A DNA stretch of 64,000 nt from Paramacrobiotus metropolitanus (Eukaryota; Tardigrada; Eutardigrada; Parachela; Macrobiotidae), in the NCBI RefSeq assembly GCF_019649055.1, contig NW_026570290.1, forward strand, positions 677,261-741,260, read 5' to 3'. Position 1 is the stretch's first letter. Each line of letters starts with the position of its first letter. Made by a program: the position numbers and the translations under genes. Below are positions 1-11,178 of this stretch, piece by piece. The notes under the pieces are model-generated. The model was not told the DNA's origin, searched no databases, and saw only the letters and a program-made list of their open reading frames with translations.

Positions 1-489
1 ATAGAAGTACAGAAAAATTTTCCATGAGGATATTTTTGCCGGAAGCCATTATTGCCGGTCACTCGTGTCAGTCGTGTGCATTACGCTGTTTCGTGGGATG
101 CATTTGTACGTCGAAATGTCATGCGCTATCTACATCAACAGAAATCAAGATATACGGCACCACTGTATAAGGCCGATACGGAAGTCAGCAATGACTTCAT
201 ATATGTACACCAGCTGAGGTGACGTCACAGTGGTCAGCAGCGTGACTTCATAGCGTTGCTTCTGTAACAACCTTTCATAACAAACGTCCGTAACGGACAA
301 AAATCAACAAATGCATTAGTCTTGAACATAGAGGACCTCCGCTACGCTCCGGTTGATCAATCGTAAAAGTAGCATAAAAAAGTACAGTATAACGAAGCAG
401 AGGCCTGGCCACTTCTTGTGACTTCTGCACTGCACCCAACACATGCCTCAAGAAATTGCCTGTCGCACTGTACAACAGCAGCATTACAT

Positions 490-1075
490 TTACGCAGAGT
501 CGGACTCGCTGCGATCAACAGAATCAGAAGGTGGAGCTTGAGCTGTGGTAGTGCGGCGTTCCCGACACAATCCTCTGCGCTTCAGAAAACGCTGAAGCCA
601 GCTGTGTGATCCGGCAAAGCTCTTCCTCAGCGACTGTGAAATCCGAGCGGCTGGTGCTAATATGATGGCGCTTGATAGTGACAGCTTCCTTACTCTCTGT
701 TCAAGAATCCACTTATGCAGTGCCAACTCCATTTCTGGGTTTTCCATCGGACGTCCCGCTCCTCCCAGTCTCTTTCTCGCCGTAGGGTCTTCAAATAAAA
801 ACTAAGCTATTTTTTGAAATTAAAATATACTTGGGAGAAACATTGAAATTATCTGTGGTTACTGTACCCACCCACAAAAAATTCTGGATACGTGTACTAA
901 TCGTAGTGTATTTACTTTCTTCCATAGCTTTTTTAATAGAAAGCTCATTCTGGCACCATTCCTTTACTTGCTTTCGGTCGACGTTGTATTTCAGGGCAGT
1001 CTGTCGAATGCTGGTTGTCTTCGCGTACTCCACAACCTCCATCTTGAATTTCATATCAAGGCCGCGACGCGGCAT
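490..1075 (-). CDS. pogo/Tigger-type DNA-binding protein, no DDE domain
   Basis: Proposed exons, in transcription order, are 1075..916 and 788..490, joined at phase 1 across a 127-bp intron, giving about 152 residues. Exon 1 carries a Psq/Brinker-like helix-turn-helix (FKMEVVEYAKTTSIRQTALK, then VDRKQVKEWCQNE). Exon 2 continues into a basic stretch (ARKRLGGAGRP) and a CENP-B/Tc5-type helix-turn-helix (ELALHKWILEQR ... SHSWLQRFLKRRGL). These two DNA-binding domains in this order are the N-terminus of pogo/Tigger transposases. The DDE catalytic domain is absent: the frame stops at 490 and nothing like it follows to position 1. It is either a truncated transposon or a host gene that kept only the DNA-binding half. 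The ATG at 1075 is the first in frame; the exon junction rests on frame and homology only. Confidence 0.55.
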
Positions 1076-1962
1076 TTTTTTAGTGCATATAAACAATTAT
1101 CAACTTTAATAGCGCAAAACGAAACTGAACAATATTATCTTGCGCTTCACTCTAGAGAGGCGAGTAGGTCTGATTAATTAAAAGATCTATGTAACACTAA
1201 ATTGTGTCTGTACATGAATGCGTTCAATTCTATACCCATCCGAAAGGCATCCGGTTTCAAATTGTTTCTTTTATTGCTTGATCAGGATTACTGCGTATTA
1301 TTTGCCGGTGTGTGGGAAGGTATCTGTAGGTTGTAAGCCGAAATTCTGTTCGGCCGTTTTTTTTCGTTTTCGGACTCAAAAGCATCTTGTCGAAAGCAGA
1401 TCCTTGTCCTTTCGTACCGCCTTCAAATCGAAGCGGTTACAGCTACGGAGTGGCTTGTATTTCGGGTAAGCGAATAAACGGCTTTCTTTAATAAGAATCA
1501 AATGCAAGTTATCAGAAAAAAGAAAAACTTCTTTTGTTATTTGTTTACTACAGATCTGTATCTAAATAGTTGATAAGTAATTGATCAATAGCGCACTGTA
1601 ATCAGTTTTCAAACAGCTTATTAAGCGAGCGCTCTAATAACAGTATGTCAAAAGCATGCACATGATCCCGGATGTACATACGTACAGACTTGATCCCTGG
1701 TGCAAAGATGACAAATTAGCGGATACAACTTGTTTCCGGTGTTACGGGGTCTTTTATCCGAGCGGTATGATCTCACACCGCATAATAGAATCTGAGAACA
1801 CCAAATTAGATTACAATGTATTATGCGTGGTTCTTTCATCAAAGTATACGACATGCTGCGTGGGTAATTGCTCGTGACTCGTGATCTATAAAAAAAAGGC
1901 GTTCCCAACTACGCAAAGTCGGCAAAGCCCAGAATCTTGGAAAACCGTGGGGTATCGTCATC
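1076..1962. other. spacer, no gene seen
   Basis: Both strands carry only short open frames without recognisable domains or codon character. The right part should hold the promoter of the GPCR gene. Confidence 0.5.
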
Positions 1963-1970
1963 TATTTAAA
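1963..1970 (+). promoter_or_regulatory. TATA-like box upstream of the GPCR
   Basis: The sequence tatttaaa lies 174 bp before the ATG at 2144. It is a reasonable TATA-like element for the GPCR gene, but its role is inferred from position alone. Confidence 0.3.
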
Positions 1971-2143
1971 GGCCCCTCACTATAATTATGGAGGAGTTTT
2001 GTAATAAATATTTCTGCGTCTTCAGTCAAGGCGCACGATTGGAGCAGTCAGTCTGAGTCGAACAGTGTTGCCAGTTATTTGCGCTGGATTTCTAAAAAGC
2101 TGGACAGTTTTTTTCCTTGCAGTGAGTCTCGCACAATGCAATA

Positions 2144-3464
2144 ATGAATCAAAACATCTTTTTCAATGATTCAGTAAACACCACTGGTTTGCTGCCGCCA
2201 GATGACCCGAAACGCGTCGTTACGCTTCTTTCCAATGCCACACAAGCCGCAAACGCCAACCCTACTGTGTCTCTATTAACCGGCTTCCTCGGATTTTCCC
2301 TCGTAGCATCCATCCTTCTCAACGGTTTAATCGTGTTTATTTATTTCAAGGAACATTCGTTGCGCAGCAGCTTCAACGCCTTAATCGCCAACCTATGCAC
2401 AGCGGAAGTTCTGTTTGCCGGCACCGGAATGCCGGGAAATTTTATCCGCGGTCTGTACGGTTACTTCCCGTACAGCGCAACGGCCTGCTCTTTTTTTCAG
2501 TATTGTATAAATGTTTTTGGCAGCGCTGTCCGCTACGGGCACGTTCTTATTACACTCAACCGCTTGTGGGCCGTCAGTTATCCGGTACACTATAAACGAA
2601 ACCAGAATATGCGCTTGACCTGCAGTATCATAACACTTACGTGGATTTTTGTCAATGTTCTGTGGTTGCCAGTAATTATTCCCGGTCGAATGTGGGCAAA
2701 CCCTCACGATAAACAGTGCTTAGTCAATACGGATTTCCAGCCGAAAACAGCGCTGGCAGTAGAAATACTGGGTTTTACCGTCACCGAGATCATCGTCGTG
2801 GTGGGAAGTCTGCTTGTCTCGTACAGAATCCACTTACGCCGGAAAATCAAAGTGGAACTCGGGCTAAGCAGTTTATCCAACAAGCAAGGTACTTGTTAGC
2901 CTTCATCAATAATTTAAATACAAAAATTGCTCAAAAACACTGCGTAAAAATTTTTGAGATTTACATTGCAACATTTGGTGACCTTAGCCCATAATGCTGC
3001 ATAAAAACTTTGATCCAAAACACAGCGTAACGTCTACAGATTTACATCAAGCTATTTGATGACCTTTGGAGTATATAAAATGCCACTCCAAATCCAAAAA
3101 TGCAGCATGAATTTCTTCAGATTACTATTAATTTTTAGATTCTCTTTCGCTACCAAAACGCGACAATGGCTTGTCCAAATCAGCAGCGGGAGATTCCGGC
3201 GGTAGTGATACGACGCAAAGACGCCGAACTGTGTCGAAACAGAGCTCTCATAATCGCGTCCTGGCCTATCTGGTGGTGGCCGTAATTGTCTGCTGGACAC
3301 CTAATCACGTGTACTGGCTTATGGTGGATACGATTGACTACTGGAATAACACCTTTCTTGCTGTACAGTATTTCGCTTTGTATGCCAATTCATGGATCAA
3401 TCCAGTTCTTTGCTTGCTAGCACTGAAAGATTTTCGCCAGGCAATTCGCAGACTAGTTAATTGA
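2144..3464 (+). CDS. rhodopsin-family (class A) GPCR, orphan
   Basis: Exons 2144..2888 and 3139..3464 join at phase 1 (donor aag|gtactt, acceptor tttttag) to give 356 residues with seven hydrophobic helices. The extracellular N-terminus has three N-glycosylation sequons (NDS, NTT, NAT). TM1 carries the class A Asn (N60). The TM2 acidic position appears to be Glu (NLCTAE) instead of Asp. Cys115 and Cys192 fit the TM3-ECL2 disulfide. The DRY motif is replaced by NRL (N139-L141, in LNRLWAVSYP). TM6 has the canonical CWTP (300-303). TM7 has NPVLC (336-340) where NPxxY is usual. It should sit in the plasma membrane and respond to a ligand through G proteins. The altered activation motifs are typical of lineage-specific orphan expansions, and no ligand can be inferred. 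The intron falls in the third intracellular loop. Confidence 0.85.
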
Positions 3465-3568
3465 TGACCTGGTGAAGTTAAAACAACCCCAAGTTTATAT
3501 GGCACAATACTTAAGTTAACGCTCAGATTTCACCCACTATGAATGCGTGTACAACATCTATTATATAC

Positions 3569-3574
3569 AATAAA
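3569..3574 (+). terminator. poly(A) signal of the GPCR gene
   Basis: AATAAA lies 105 bp after the GPCR stop codon, in an AT-rich 3' region. It is the expected place for a cleavage signal; there is no transcript evidence. Confidence 0.4.
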
Positions 3575-4205
3575 TAGTGCACTGGTTTTATCTTTGATAC
3601 GCTGTAAGGTTGTACGGTAAGGATATACGATCTTATGCGAGACAGCTTTTACCATCACAGAGTATTCATTTTTCGTTTTTGACCTGTACATGCAGAGGTT
3701 CTTTCGACCGCATTGTATACGAGGCTTTAAGCTGTTAGCAAATAGCGAGGTGTCCTCCCAAATTCAGGAAAGCGTAGGTACACATGAATATACTCCTCAG
3801 CAAAATTCACCGGGGGATAAGCACAACAGGATATCTCTGCTTAAGGGAATCCGAGAATGGTTATTGTAATTGTCATTTCTGGGTAACACCATTGCTGCTG
3901 CAATATATATAGAATAATATTACCAGCTGTGAATTGTAGCCGTGTCTGTAATTGGGAGAATGCGAGATTACGATCCTTATCAATACAGCAATTAATTTGT
4001 GCTTGAGCGTTGTGCTTCGGTTATTATGGTTGCGCAGTTAAAACGGAAATATGTGGAAAGTTTTTGAAAAAACAGTGAGATGCCTGGGAGTCTCCCACTT
4101 TCTTCCTGTAGAGCGGTGACAAAATCTGCGTAAGACTTTAAAAGCAACAAAGTACGATAAATTTCGATAATATTTACTGCAGCTTGGTGATGAGAAAATA
4201 GGTAG
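3575..4205. other. spacer between GPCR and receptor cluster
   Basis: No open frame with domain character is seen. It holds the 3' end of the GPCR transcript and the 3' end of the first gustatory-like receptor, which converges on it from the minus strand. Confidence 0.5.
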
Positions 4206-6194
4206 TTAGTTCGTGATGTTCATCGCTCGTCGCGTATGTGCCAAAGCAGTGGGTGGAGAAGCTTTGCGTTCCCAGGTAAGAAGCACATAGGTCGCCACCA
4301 AGCCAACAGCCTGCAATTGCAGTATTTTGCAAATATTAATGGCGCACAGCACATAATGGCACACATAATTAGAACTAATAATTCTGACTATATTTAAGAC
4401 TGTACCGTCCCGATAAAGGCACGATTGATGACGACCATGCCGGCCAAATTGAAACCCGGTGGAGCGGTACTGAGACGATACGTTGTCATCAGACAAATCG
4501 TATGCATTTCGTTTGTAGCTGATGGTGAGAATTTGGACTGCAATACAGTGCCGATATCTTGCGCCTAAGAGATTAAATTTGTTACCTAATTAAGCTAGCA
4601 GATATGCAGACCTTTTTTATCAATTAGTTTTAGTTTCGTGTACACACTCAGAAATTTCACGCGTACAACAGTTTCGCAGTCTGAGTTTAAGGGTCAACTG
4701 GGCTATATATGTTAAGGGAAGTGACCGGTACACCAAATTCGTGATCATGTACGGACACGCGTTCAAACACTTTCCCATGTTTTTATGACATTATGTAACT
4801 GCCAAATGATTTGCACATATTGATATGAAAACCGTCTGTGCGCGTAACTTCCCGTTGGTGAATTACGGTAAAACTAAGTGTCAAAACGTGTAAATATAAA
4901 AGGTAACTGTTGAGCCAAAGTCTCGTTTGGACCGATGTCCTTAAAATTTCGCTGGAAATATACAAATGCTTTCGATGGCGGAAGTTGACCGGAACTACTC
5001 TTCCATCATTTCGTGTTCTAAATTTTTCAACTCGATCGGAAAACTTTTAACGGAATGTAATATTAAAATTTTAAAAAAGGCAAATCTGCACTCTGAAGCT
5101 GGTTGGAAAAAATCGGTGAGTTAGAGGACGTTTGGTAAATTTTTATACGAAACAGGGCGATCTAAGGTACATACCTTGTCGTAAACGTACACCATGGCAA
5201 CTATGGTTACAGCCAGGGCCAGTATCATTACGACGGCGGTTTCTATGTGGTAATCGACCTGCTCGACTTCCGTTTGAATCCCGTTCCGCAGTGTATCGGC
5301 TGTTGTCAGAGTATAGAAGAAATTGGTTGTCGCCAAACAGAACAGGCACATCCCGATGTCGTCAGCCAGCTTCAGGCAGGTCGTACTGACCGTGTTATGA
5401 TCGTCAATACATTGCTTCACACCATCCCAATCGGAATCGGCCAAGCTGTTTGCTGCCGCACCGATCCGCTTAAAAAGCAATCCCAAGTAGCAGCTCCATA
5501 CGACAATCATGCACACGAATGCTATTTGATTAAAATCGCCAAACAGAAGGATAAAAGGAATTACGGCGCGATATCGTTCCCACGCTGAATGTGGTTGAGA
5601 AAAAACGTCCGTAATGTTACGGCGATCTTCGGAATCTGACGAAAAAATACCGTAGAGACGTGCACCAGCCGTCATAAGACAATTCATTAGCACCACGCTG
5701 CTGATAACCAACAGGACGATTCTGTCTTTCCGGGTAAAATAAATGTCGCGAATTTTATTGAATATTTGCAGATGATGTGTGGCATTCTGTAATCCGGCAA
5801 TTTGCGAAGCAAAAGATACTGGGTAAAGGAGAAAAATCACCAAACGTGAAATCACGTAGAGTAAGTCGCTCGGTGATGAGAAATGATTGGTCATCCGATC
5901 CCGAAACGCGTCTCGAACGCCGAAAACACTGTACATGATAGCCGCCATGATCACCACAGAAACGGGCGCGATGCATTTAAAAAGGCCTAGAATTTTCTTT
6001 CCGTAATGTTTCGGTAGTGGCTGCGGAAACTCGCAACAGCCGAACCAACGCATAGCGGTCAGCCAACGGGCTGGAATACTGTTGGATACGGAGTCCACAA
6101 AATCCATGTGAAATTTACCGGATAAACTCGACTGTGACACAGAAAGCGGTTCGGAGTTCGTCATGCATGTTTGTATTAGTTCTGACAGTGACAT
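4206..6194 (-). CDS. gustatory-receptor-like 7TM protein 1
   Basis: Exons in transcription order are 6194..5175, 4564..4406 and 4310..4206, all joined at phase 0, giving 427 residues. Hydrophobic helices lie near 70-92, 110-130, 157-179, 208-241, 276-297 and 317-337; the last is in exon 3. The family signature SPSDLL is at 107-112. Exon 2 ends with APPGFNLAGMVVINRAFIGT and exon 3 has VATYVLLTWERK. Arthropod gustatory receptors and GRLs have the same plan: phase-0 introns near the C-terminus, a PPxF...NR segment and a TY motif in TM7. A chemosensory cation-channel role is therefore inferred, with unknown ligand. The ATG at 6194 is chosen because the longer frame would start at TTG. The gene is divergent from receptor 2. 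Intron 1 (610 bp) contains a copy of a dispersed repeat. Confidence 0.82.
4711..4860 (+). repeat. dispersed repeat copy in receptor 1 intron
   Basis: The stretch starting near ggaagtgaccggtacacc and running through ttatgacattatgtaact resembles segments at about 49510-49700, 55000-55100 and 61395-61520. The shared order is a ggtac(ac)caaattcgt block, an atgcacg-like block, tttatgaca, and a gtgcgcg block. It looks like an old interspersed element, since the copies are diverged and gapped. No ends or coding capacity are visible. Confidence 0.4.
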
Positions 6195-6885
6195 TGCCAA
6201 ATTTACAACATGAATTTTGAAATGATAGCGATGGGTCGTATATTATACTAAAACTCGCATGTAGGACGCATTAATAGCGCGCGCAAAATGGGTGAAATTT
6301 ACAAAGTGAAATGTAATGGTCCCTTTAGACCCATGCGGCTTGTTTGTTTAAGAAACAGGCAAGACAGACTTTGTGGTTGACGTAACTCAGAGCTCTGAAA
6401 CTCAATACGTATTTTTACTGGTGCCGATTGGATCCTCTACGAAAACATTGAAGGACGGCACCAAGAGGATTCCTTATTGAACGCTGGGTACGCATTTTCT
6501 GTGGTGTCCCAGTAGCTTTTGTTCAGTTTTCAACTAGAATCTATTGGAAACTAAATAAGTTAAGTATTCACTGGTTGAGAACACCGTAACACAGACAGCA
6601 GAAGTGGTCGGCAAACACTGCATCCCGCGCCTTACTGTTAGGACAATGTTCCCATATGAACATATTCACCGCTTTGCGCAAACAGATGCATCGTCTGATG
6701 GGAATAAAACTTCTATGCTATGCAATTTTCTACTAAGTTGCCCTTCTTCTAAGTTTCTACTAAGTTCTAAATAAGAGGCAGCAGAATTTCCCTATCCGAA
6801 CAACGAGCTGGTTCCTTAGTCTCGGGGTTTGTGGCAAAGTGCAGCAGATTGCTCAGTTTTCTCAAATTTGAACACCCGTAAAGAT
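6195..6885. promoter_or_regulatory. divergent promoter region of receptors 1 and 2
   Basis: This 691-bp gap separates the start codons of two receptor genes pointing away from each other. It must hold both promoters. I see no clear TATA box shared by both and no additional gene. Confidence 0.45.
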
Positions 6886-8258
6886 ATGGCAAACGTTAAG
6901 CCGTGCCCCGAGTTGGAGGATCTCTCATTTGATAAGCGCGATACAAACGTTGTGAACCTTATCTCCAGAAACGTCCCTTCATTCTGGCTGGCACTATTAC
7001 GATGGACAGGATGCCGCGAGTTTCCGCAGCCTTTACCGGCGCATTGTGGTAAACGGGTGTACGCCATTCTGCAGTATATTGTACCGGTCTTTGTCCTGGT
7101 TGCTTCTGCCTTTCTCTTTAGTATGTACTCATTGCAGCAGATCTTGCAGACCACGTTGGCTGAACATTTTTCTTCTCCCAGCGATCTCTTGGTATTTGTC
7201 TCCGAACTGGTTTCTATAATCATACTGTATCCAGTGTGCTTCATGACCGAAATTACCGGCTTCCAAAACGCCAAACAGCATCTGCAAATATTCAACCAAT
7301 TTCGTGACGTTTACTTCCAACGGCGAGAGAAGATCATTGTACTCATTACTGGGACGGGTGTCTTGGTGATCCTTTTATCTTCAAGTGCGTTACGTGTTCG
7401 CAGCGTTTTCAAATCTACTTCCGACTATGTTTGCAACATATCAAATGCTTCTACGCCGCAACAGTCTTTCTGGGCTAGGTATGGCGAATTATATCCCATT
7501 CTCTCATTTATTTGCGATTTGAATCAGCTGGCTTTCGAATGCATAATTATTGTATGGAGTTGCTTTTTGGGAGTACTGTTCAAAAAGGTTACTGACGAAG
7601 CGGACGCAGTGGGAACTCACTGGGAAGCCTTGAAGACATGCATCGATGATCATCATATTCTCAGCGCAGCTTGCTTGAAAATGGCAGACGAGATTGGAAT
7701 GTGCCTACTTTGTATGGCTGTGTCAACATTCCTCTATTCGCTGGTCACCGTGGATGATATACGAAACGGTTATCCCAGTGACATCGCGAAGGTGGATTTC
7801 CAGTTCGAAGGCAGCATGATTCTCCTCACACTACCGTATATTGCACTGGTGGCTATGGCGTACGTATACGACAAGGTAAGACAAACACCGGTTGAGTACA
7901 AGCGATTTCCAGTTTGTGTTTAAATTAACGTTCTTGATTTTTCAAGGCGCAGGACATTGGTATGATTTTGCATTCAAACTTTTCCACGCAGTCGCCAAAA
8001 GAAATACAGATGATTTCTTTTATGACCTTGTATCGCCTGAACTACGCTCCTCCGGGTTTCAGTTTGGCTGGAATGGTCATCGTCAATCGCGCTTTTATTG
8101 CAACGGTACTGGTTTGAACGCTGTCATTGGCCTTTAATACAATTAGGATTACGGAAGTAGTATGCTTTATTATTCAAGCATTCTGCTCGTAGGGCATTGG
8201 TCTAATCGCAACTTACGTACTCCTAACTTGGGAAAGAGATCCCGCAGTTCAACACTAG
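6886..8258 (+). CDS. gustatory-receptor-like 7TM protein 2
   Basis: Exons 6886..7875, 7947..8105 and 8193..8258, joined at phase 0, give 404 residues. Helices lie near 60-80, 102-122, 148-170, 203-234, 266-290, 308-328 and 385-398. SPSDLL is at 98-103. Exon 2 ends APPGFSLAGMVVINRAFIAT; exon 3 reads GIGLIATYVLLTWERD. It is the only plus-strand member of the cluster and is closest to receptor 1, sharing the FWLALLRW/RWLTAMRW segment before CxEFPQPLP, HFSSPSDLL and the same exon lengths. The two probably arose by an inverted duplication. The ATG at 6886 is preferred because the open frame upstream begins with a non-ATG codon. The role is inferred to be chemosensation at a sensory-neuron membrane. 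Confidence 0.85.
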
Positions 8259-8884
8259 CTGAATCAAATCCCGAACAACGTTGCAGAGGAACTAAAGAAA
8301 TGCAAATTAATATATTCAAATTACCGACTTTAAAATCATTTAGAAAATGTACAAATAACAGTGTCATTAAGCTTTACATCTAATTCACATCTTCACATCC
8401 CTGAAGTACGCCTTATTAGTACGGAATAATGGTGCGCGGTGCATAATGGTGCGGGAAGCCGATCGTCAACAGAGCCTCTGTGCCAAGATAAACATGTCTA
8501 AATTATACCTAATAGCTATATCAAAACATAAATTGCGTACGGAGCTGTTCAGGTCTTCTCTTGCAACAGTTAGACCTAAATGGTTAAATCTCTACGACAT
8601 TGACAAAAAAGTTCACCTCGGGGAATCCACCTTAGTCCTTCATATGAGTGCAAATATAGTACATATACTTGAAGGTATAATTATATATATTGCCTTCATC
8701 CCGTAGCCTTCATGCTACCAACCGACAAAGTATTTAATCTCGTAGTTTTCCGCTACGGTACGACCCACAACTATGTGTTGTTGTACAGACATTATGTTGG
8801 ATTTACGTACACCATGACTGAGAAATAAACTTGTAACTCAGGATCCTGGTTCCACATAACTGGACACCGATTTTAACATTCCAG
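8259..8884. other. convergent spacer between receptors 2 and 3
   Basis: Receptors 2 and 3 end facing each other here. The only longer frame (8446-8706, plus) has no homologue I recognise and is probably chance. Confidence 0.5.
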
Positions 8885-10353
8885 TTACTGGGAGCAATTA
8901 GAAATCGTTTCGTCCTTATCCCAGGTCAAAAGGCCATACGTAGCCACCAAGCCGACCATCTGGGGTAGAAAATAACGTTCAGTCAGTTCTGTACCACTTC
9001 CGGATTTCAGTAACTTGAAAGCTTACCGTTGCCAAAAAACTGCGATTAATGCTGCAGATTCCGGCCACGCTAAAACCTGGTGCATTGACGCTATTCAAGT
9101 TTGATAGCAGTTGTAACGACATGAACAATAAATTTCCCTGCGATCCGCTGTCTTTCATAGTAACACTCAGTGAAACAGCTGGTGCGATTTCTTGGATCTG
9201 TAAAAAGTAAGGTTTTATCCTTTTACTTATTGGAGGCGTTCATAAAACGTGCTTAGTAAAGAAAGATGCAAGTTTCGGCGTTAACTCAATCTTGCATTGG
9301 CAAGCCAATCGCTAGCATACAATGCGGCCCAACATTTGTTTTACCGGGGAACAAACACTAATTTATGCACCAGTACTGGGTCCAGTAGTAATGGCTACTA
9401 ACCTTTTCGGCGACGAACACCATCGCTCCGAGTAGCAGTAGCAGCATGAATATTCCTTCGAACCCCGTTTCCAGCGCCATGTTAACAACAGCAAAGGGAG
9501 AGTTTGTTCGGATGCTATACGTCAGCATCATCGCTACGAAAAACTGTGCTGTGACGTAGCACAAAACTAACAGCCCCAAATCTCCGGCTGTCTGCGCCGT
9601 GAGTCGACTCAGTGTTGTATGGTCTAGCACACACTGGCGGAACACCGGCCAATCGTTCCCTAAACTCTTCGTGCACTCCCGAGAAATACGCCGAAACACC
9701 AATCCTAGCACAATACACCAGATCATAACAAAAAATTGCGCGGTGAGGAACTGCAAATCAGGTATAAAGGTAATGTACGCAATATGCGCCAGACAGAAAT
9801 CAGAAAGCTGGTCGGCGTGTGTTTCATTGAGGACACTTCTCGAACGGCTAGTTACGAGCGATTCTATGGGTTGCCAAAAGGACAGCAAACAGAGCACAGA
9901 TACCACCATTCCCGCAGCAGCAACAGTCACCCGGTCCGTGAAGTGAAGGTATCGCATGTATTGATGTAGTGCCGATAAATGTTGCCGAATGTTGCGCAGA
10001 CAGTAGGAAAGAAGTAAACTGGAAACAGGGAAGACAGCAGAACCGGCCCCGGAGCAAACGAACACCAACAGATCACTAGGCGTGGTTACGGACTTGACTA
10101 GTTGCAGTCCCATCCTCGTGGTGCAGACAGCGTACAGACATGTCGCACAGATAATCGCTATACAGTAGACCAACTGAAAGGTGTTGCGTAAGCGTTGTCC
10201 GCGGGTTTTACGGCCCCGTGGTTTTTCATACCATCCAAATACCTTCATTACGACGCACCAAACCCGCAAAATGCTCAACGGTGAATCTATTTGAGTGAGC
10301 CAACTTGTCAATCTCAATGGGATTGCTTTGATATATCCACAGAACGACGCCAT
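8885..10353 (-). CDS. gustatory-receptor-like 7TM protein 3
   Basis: Exons 10353..9403, 9197..9027 and 8959..8885, joined at phase 0, give 398 residues. The start MASFCGYIKAI is chosen because receptor 4 begins MALFFGCIKAL at the same point and both exons 1 are exactly 951 bp. TPSDLL is at 91-96. Six hydrophobic segments lie in exon 1; exon 2 ends with NAPGFSVAGICSINRSFLAT, and exon 3 starts MVGLVATYGLLTWDKDE. Val of the usual TYVLL is Gly here. Exon 2 is 12 bp longer (171 bp) than in receptors 1, 2, 5, 8 and 9. With receptor 4 it forms a recent tandem pair. The family role in chemosensation is inferred. Confidence 0.84.
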
Positions 10354-11178
10354 GGAAAGACATGTAAAAGTAAATGATGAAGCGGAGGCTTTCAAGAGCA
10401 GTGCGAAGACTACCACCAAAGAATCCGTAAAATTTGGCAAAATAATTAAAATAAATCAGCCGCATGGGTAAGGAGAAGCATCGTGGTTCAGGGGTTCAGA
10501 GAACAGTCAGCACAACGCTCCGCTGGGAGATTTCGTCTCCGCAGGGACTGAAACTCCGCAGGGGACGACTGTACCCATATGTGTTAATACAATTTCCACC
10601 GATAGCAAAATTACTAGGGCGCAGTCATCAGCGGCGGGTTAGGCGGTTTGCCAGTGTAGTGCGGTCCTCCAAAGTTCAAACCGACAGAACAATTCTGGCT
10701 GTGCAAGATATCAGTAATGCTGATATCAGCGAGAAACAGAAAATGGTTTAGACTAATGCCAGTCGCCAACCACGCCAAACGAACGCTTAGTTCAACATCT
10801 CAAGAGTAAAATGGAGCGTCAAACTATCACGGAAACTGTACGTATTGCACATCCTCGTAGGCTAATGGAGATCATTCTACCGGACCTTCCCTTAGATTCT
10901 TTAAAATGCATTACCAAACTGTGCGCATAACCTTTTTGCAGTGCAGTGTACACGTATGCAGACATTGTTTGTAGCATAACTACGTCTGTAGTTACTTTTA
11001 ACCCAATTCACACAAAATTCATTCCAGCGCAGATGTTTTGGCTTTCGGTTTTTGTTTTGTTTTGGCTTTTTGGCCACTGCGCATGATTTTCGATTATGTA
11101 AAGCACAACTTCGAAATTAGTTTGTAACTCGAAATCGCCTTGCTACATAGTGCAATACAAACAGGTTAAAAATGATTG
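10354..11178. other. spacer between receptors 3 and 4
   Basis: This is the upstream region of receptor 3 and the 3' flank of receptor 4. No supported gene is seen. It includes a T-rich run near 11040-11080. Confidence 0.5.

Noticed and set aside
8446-8706. 86-codon plus-strand frame after receptor 2
   Set aside because: It lies in a convergent 3' spacer, with no recognisable domain and no splice partner.
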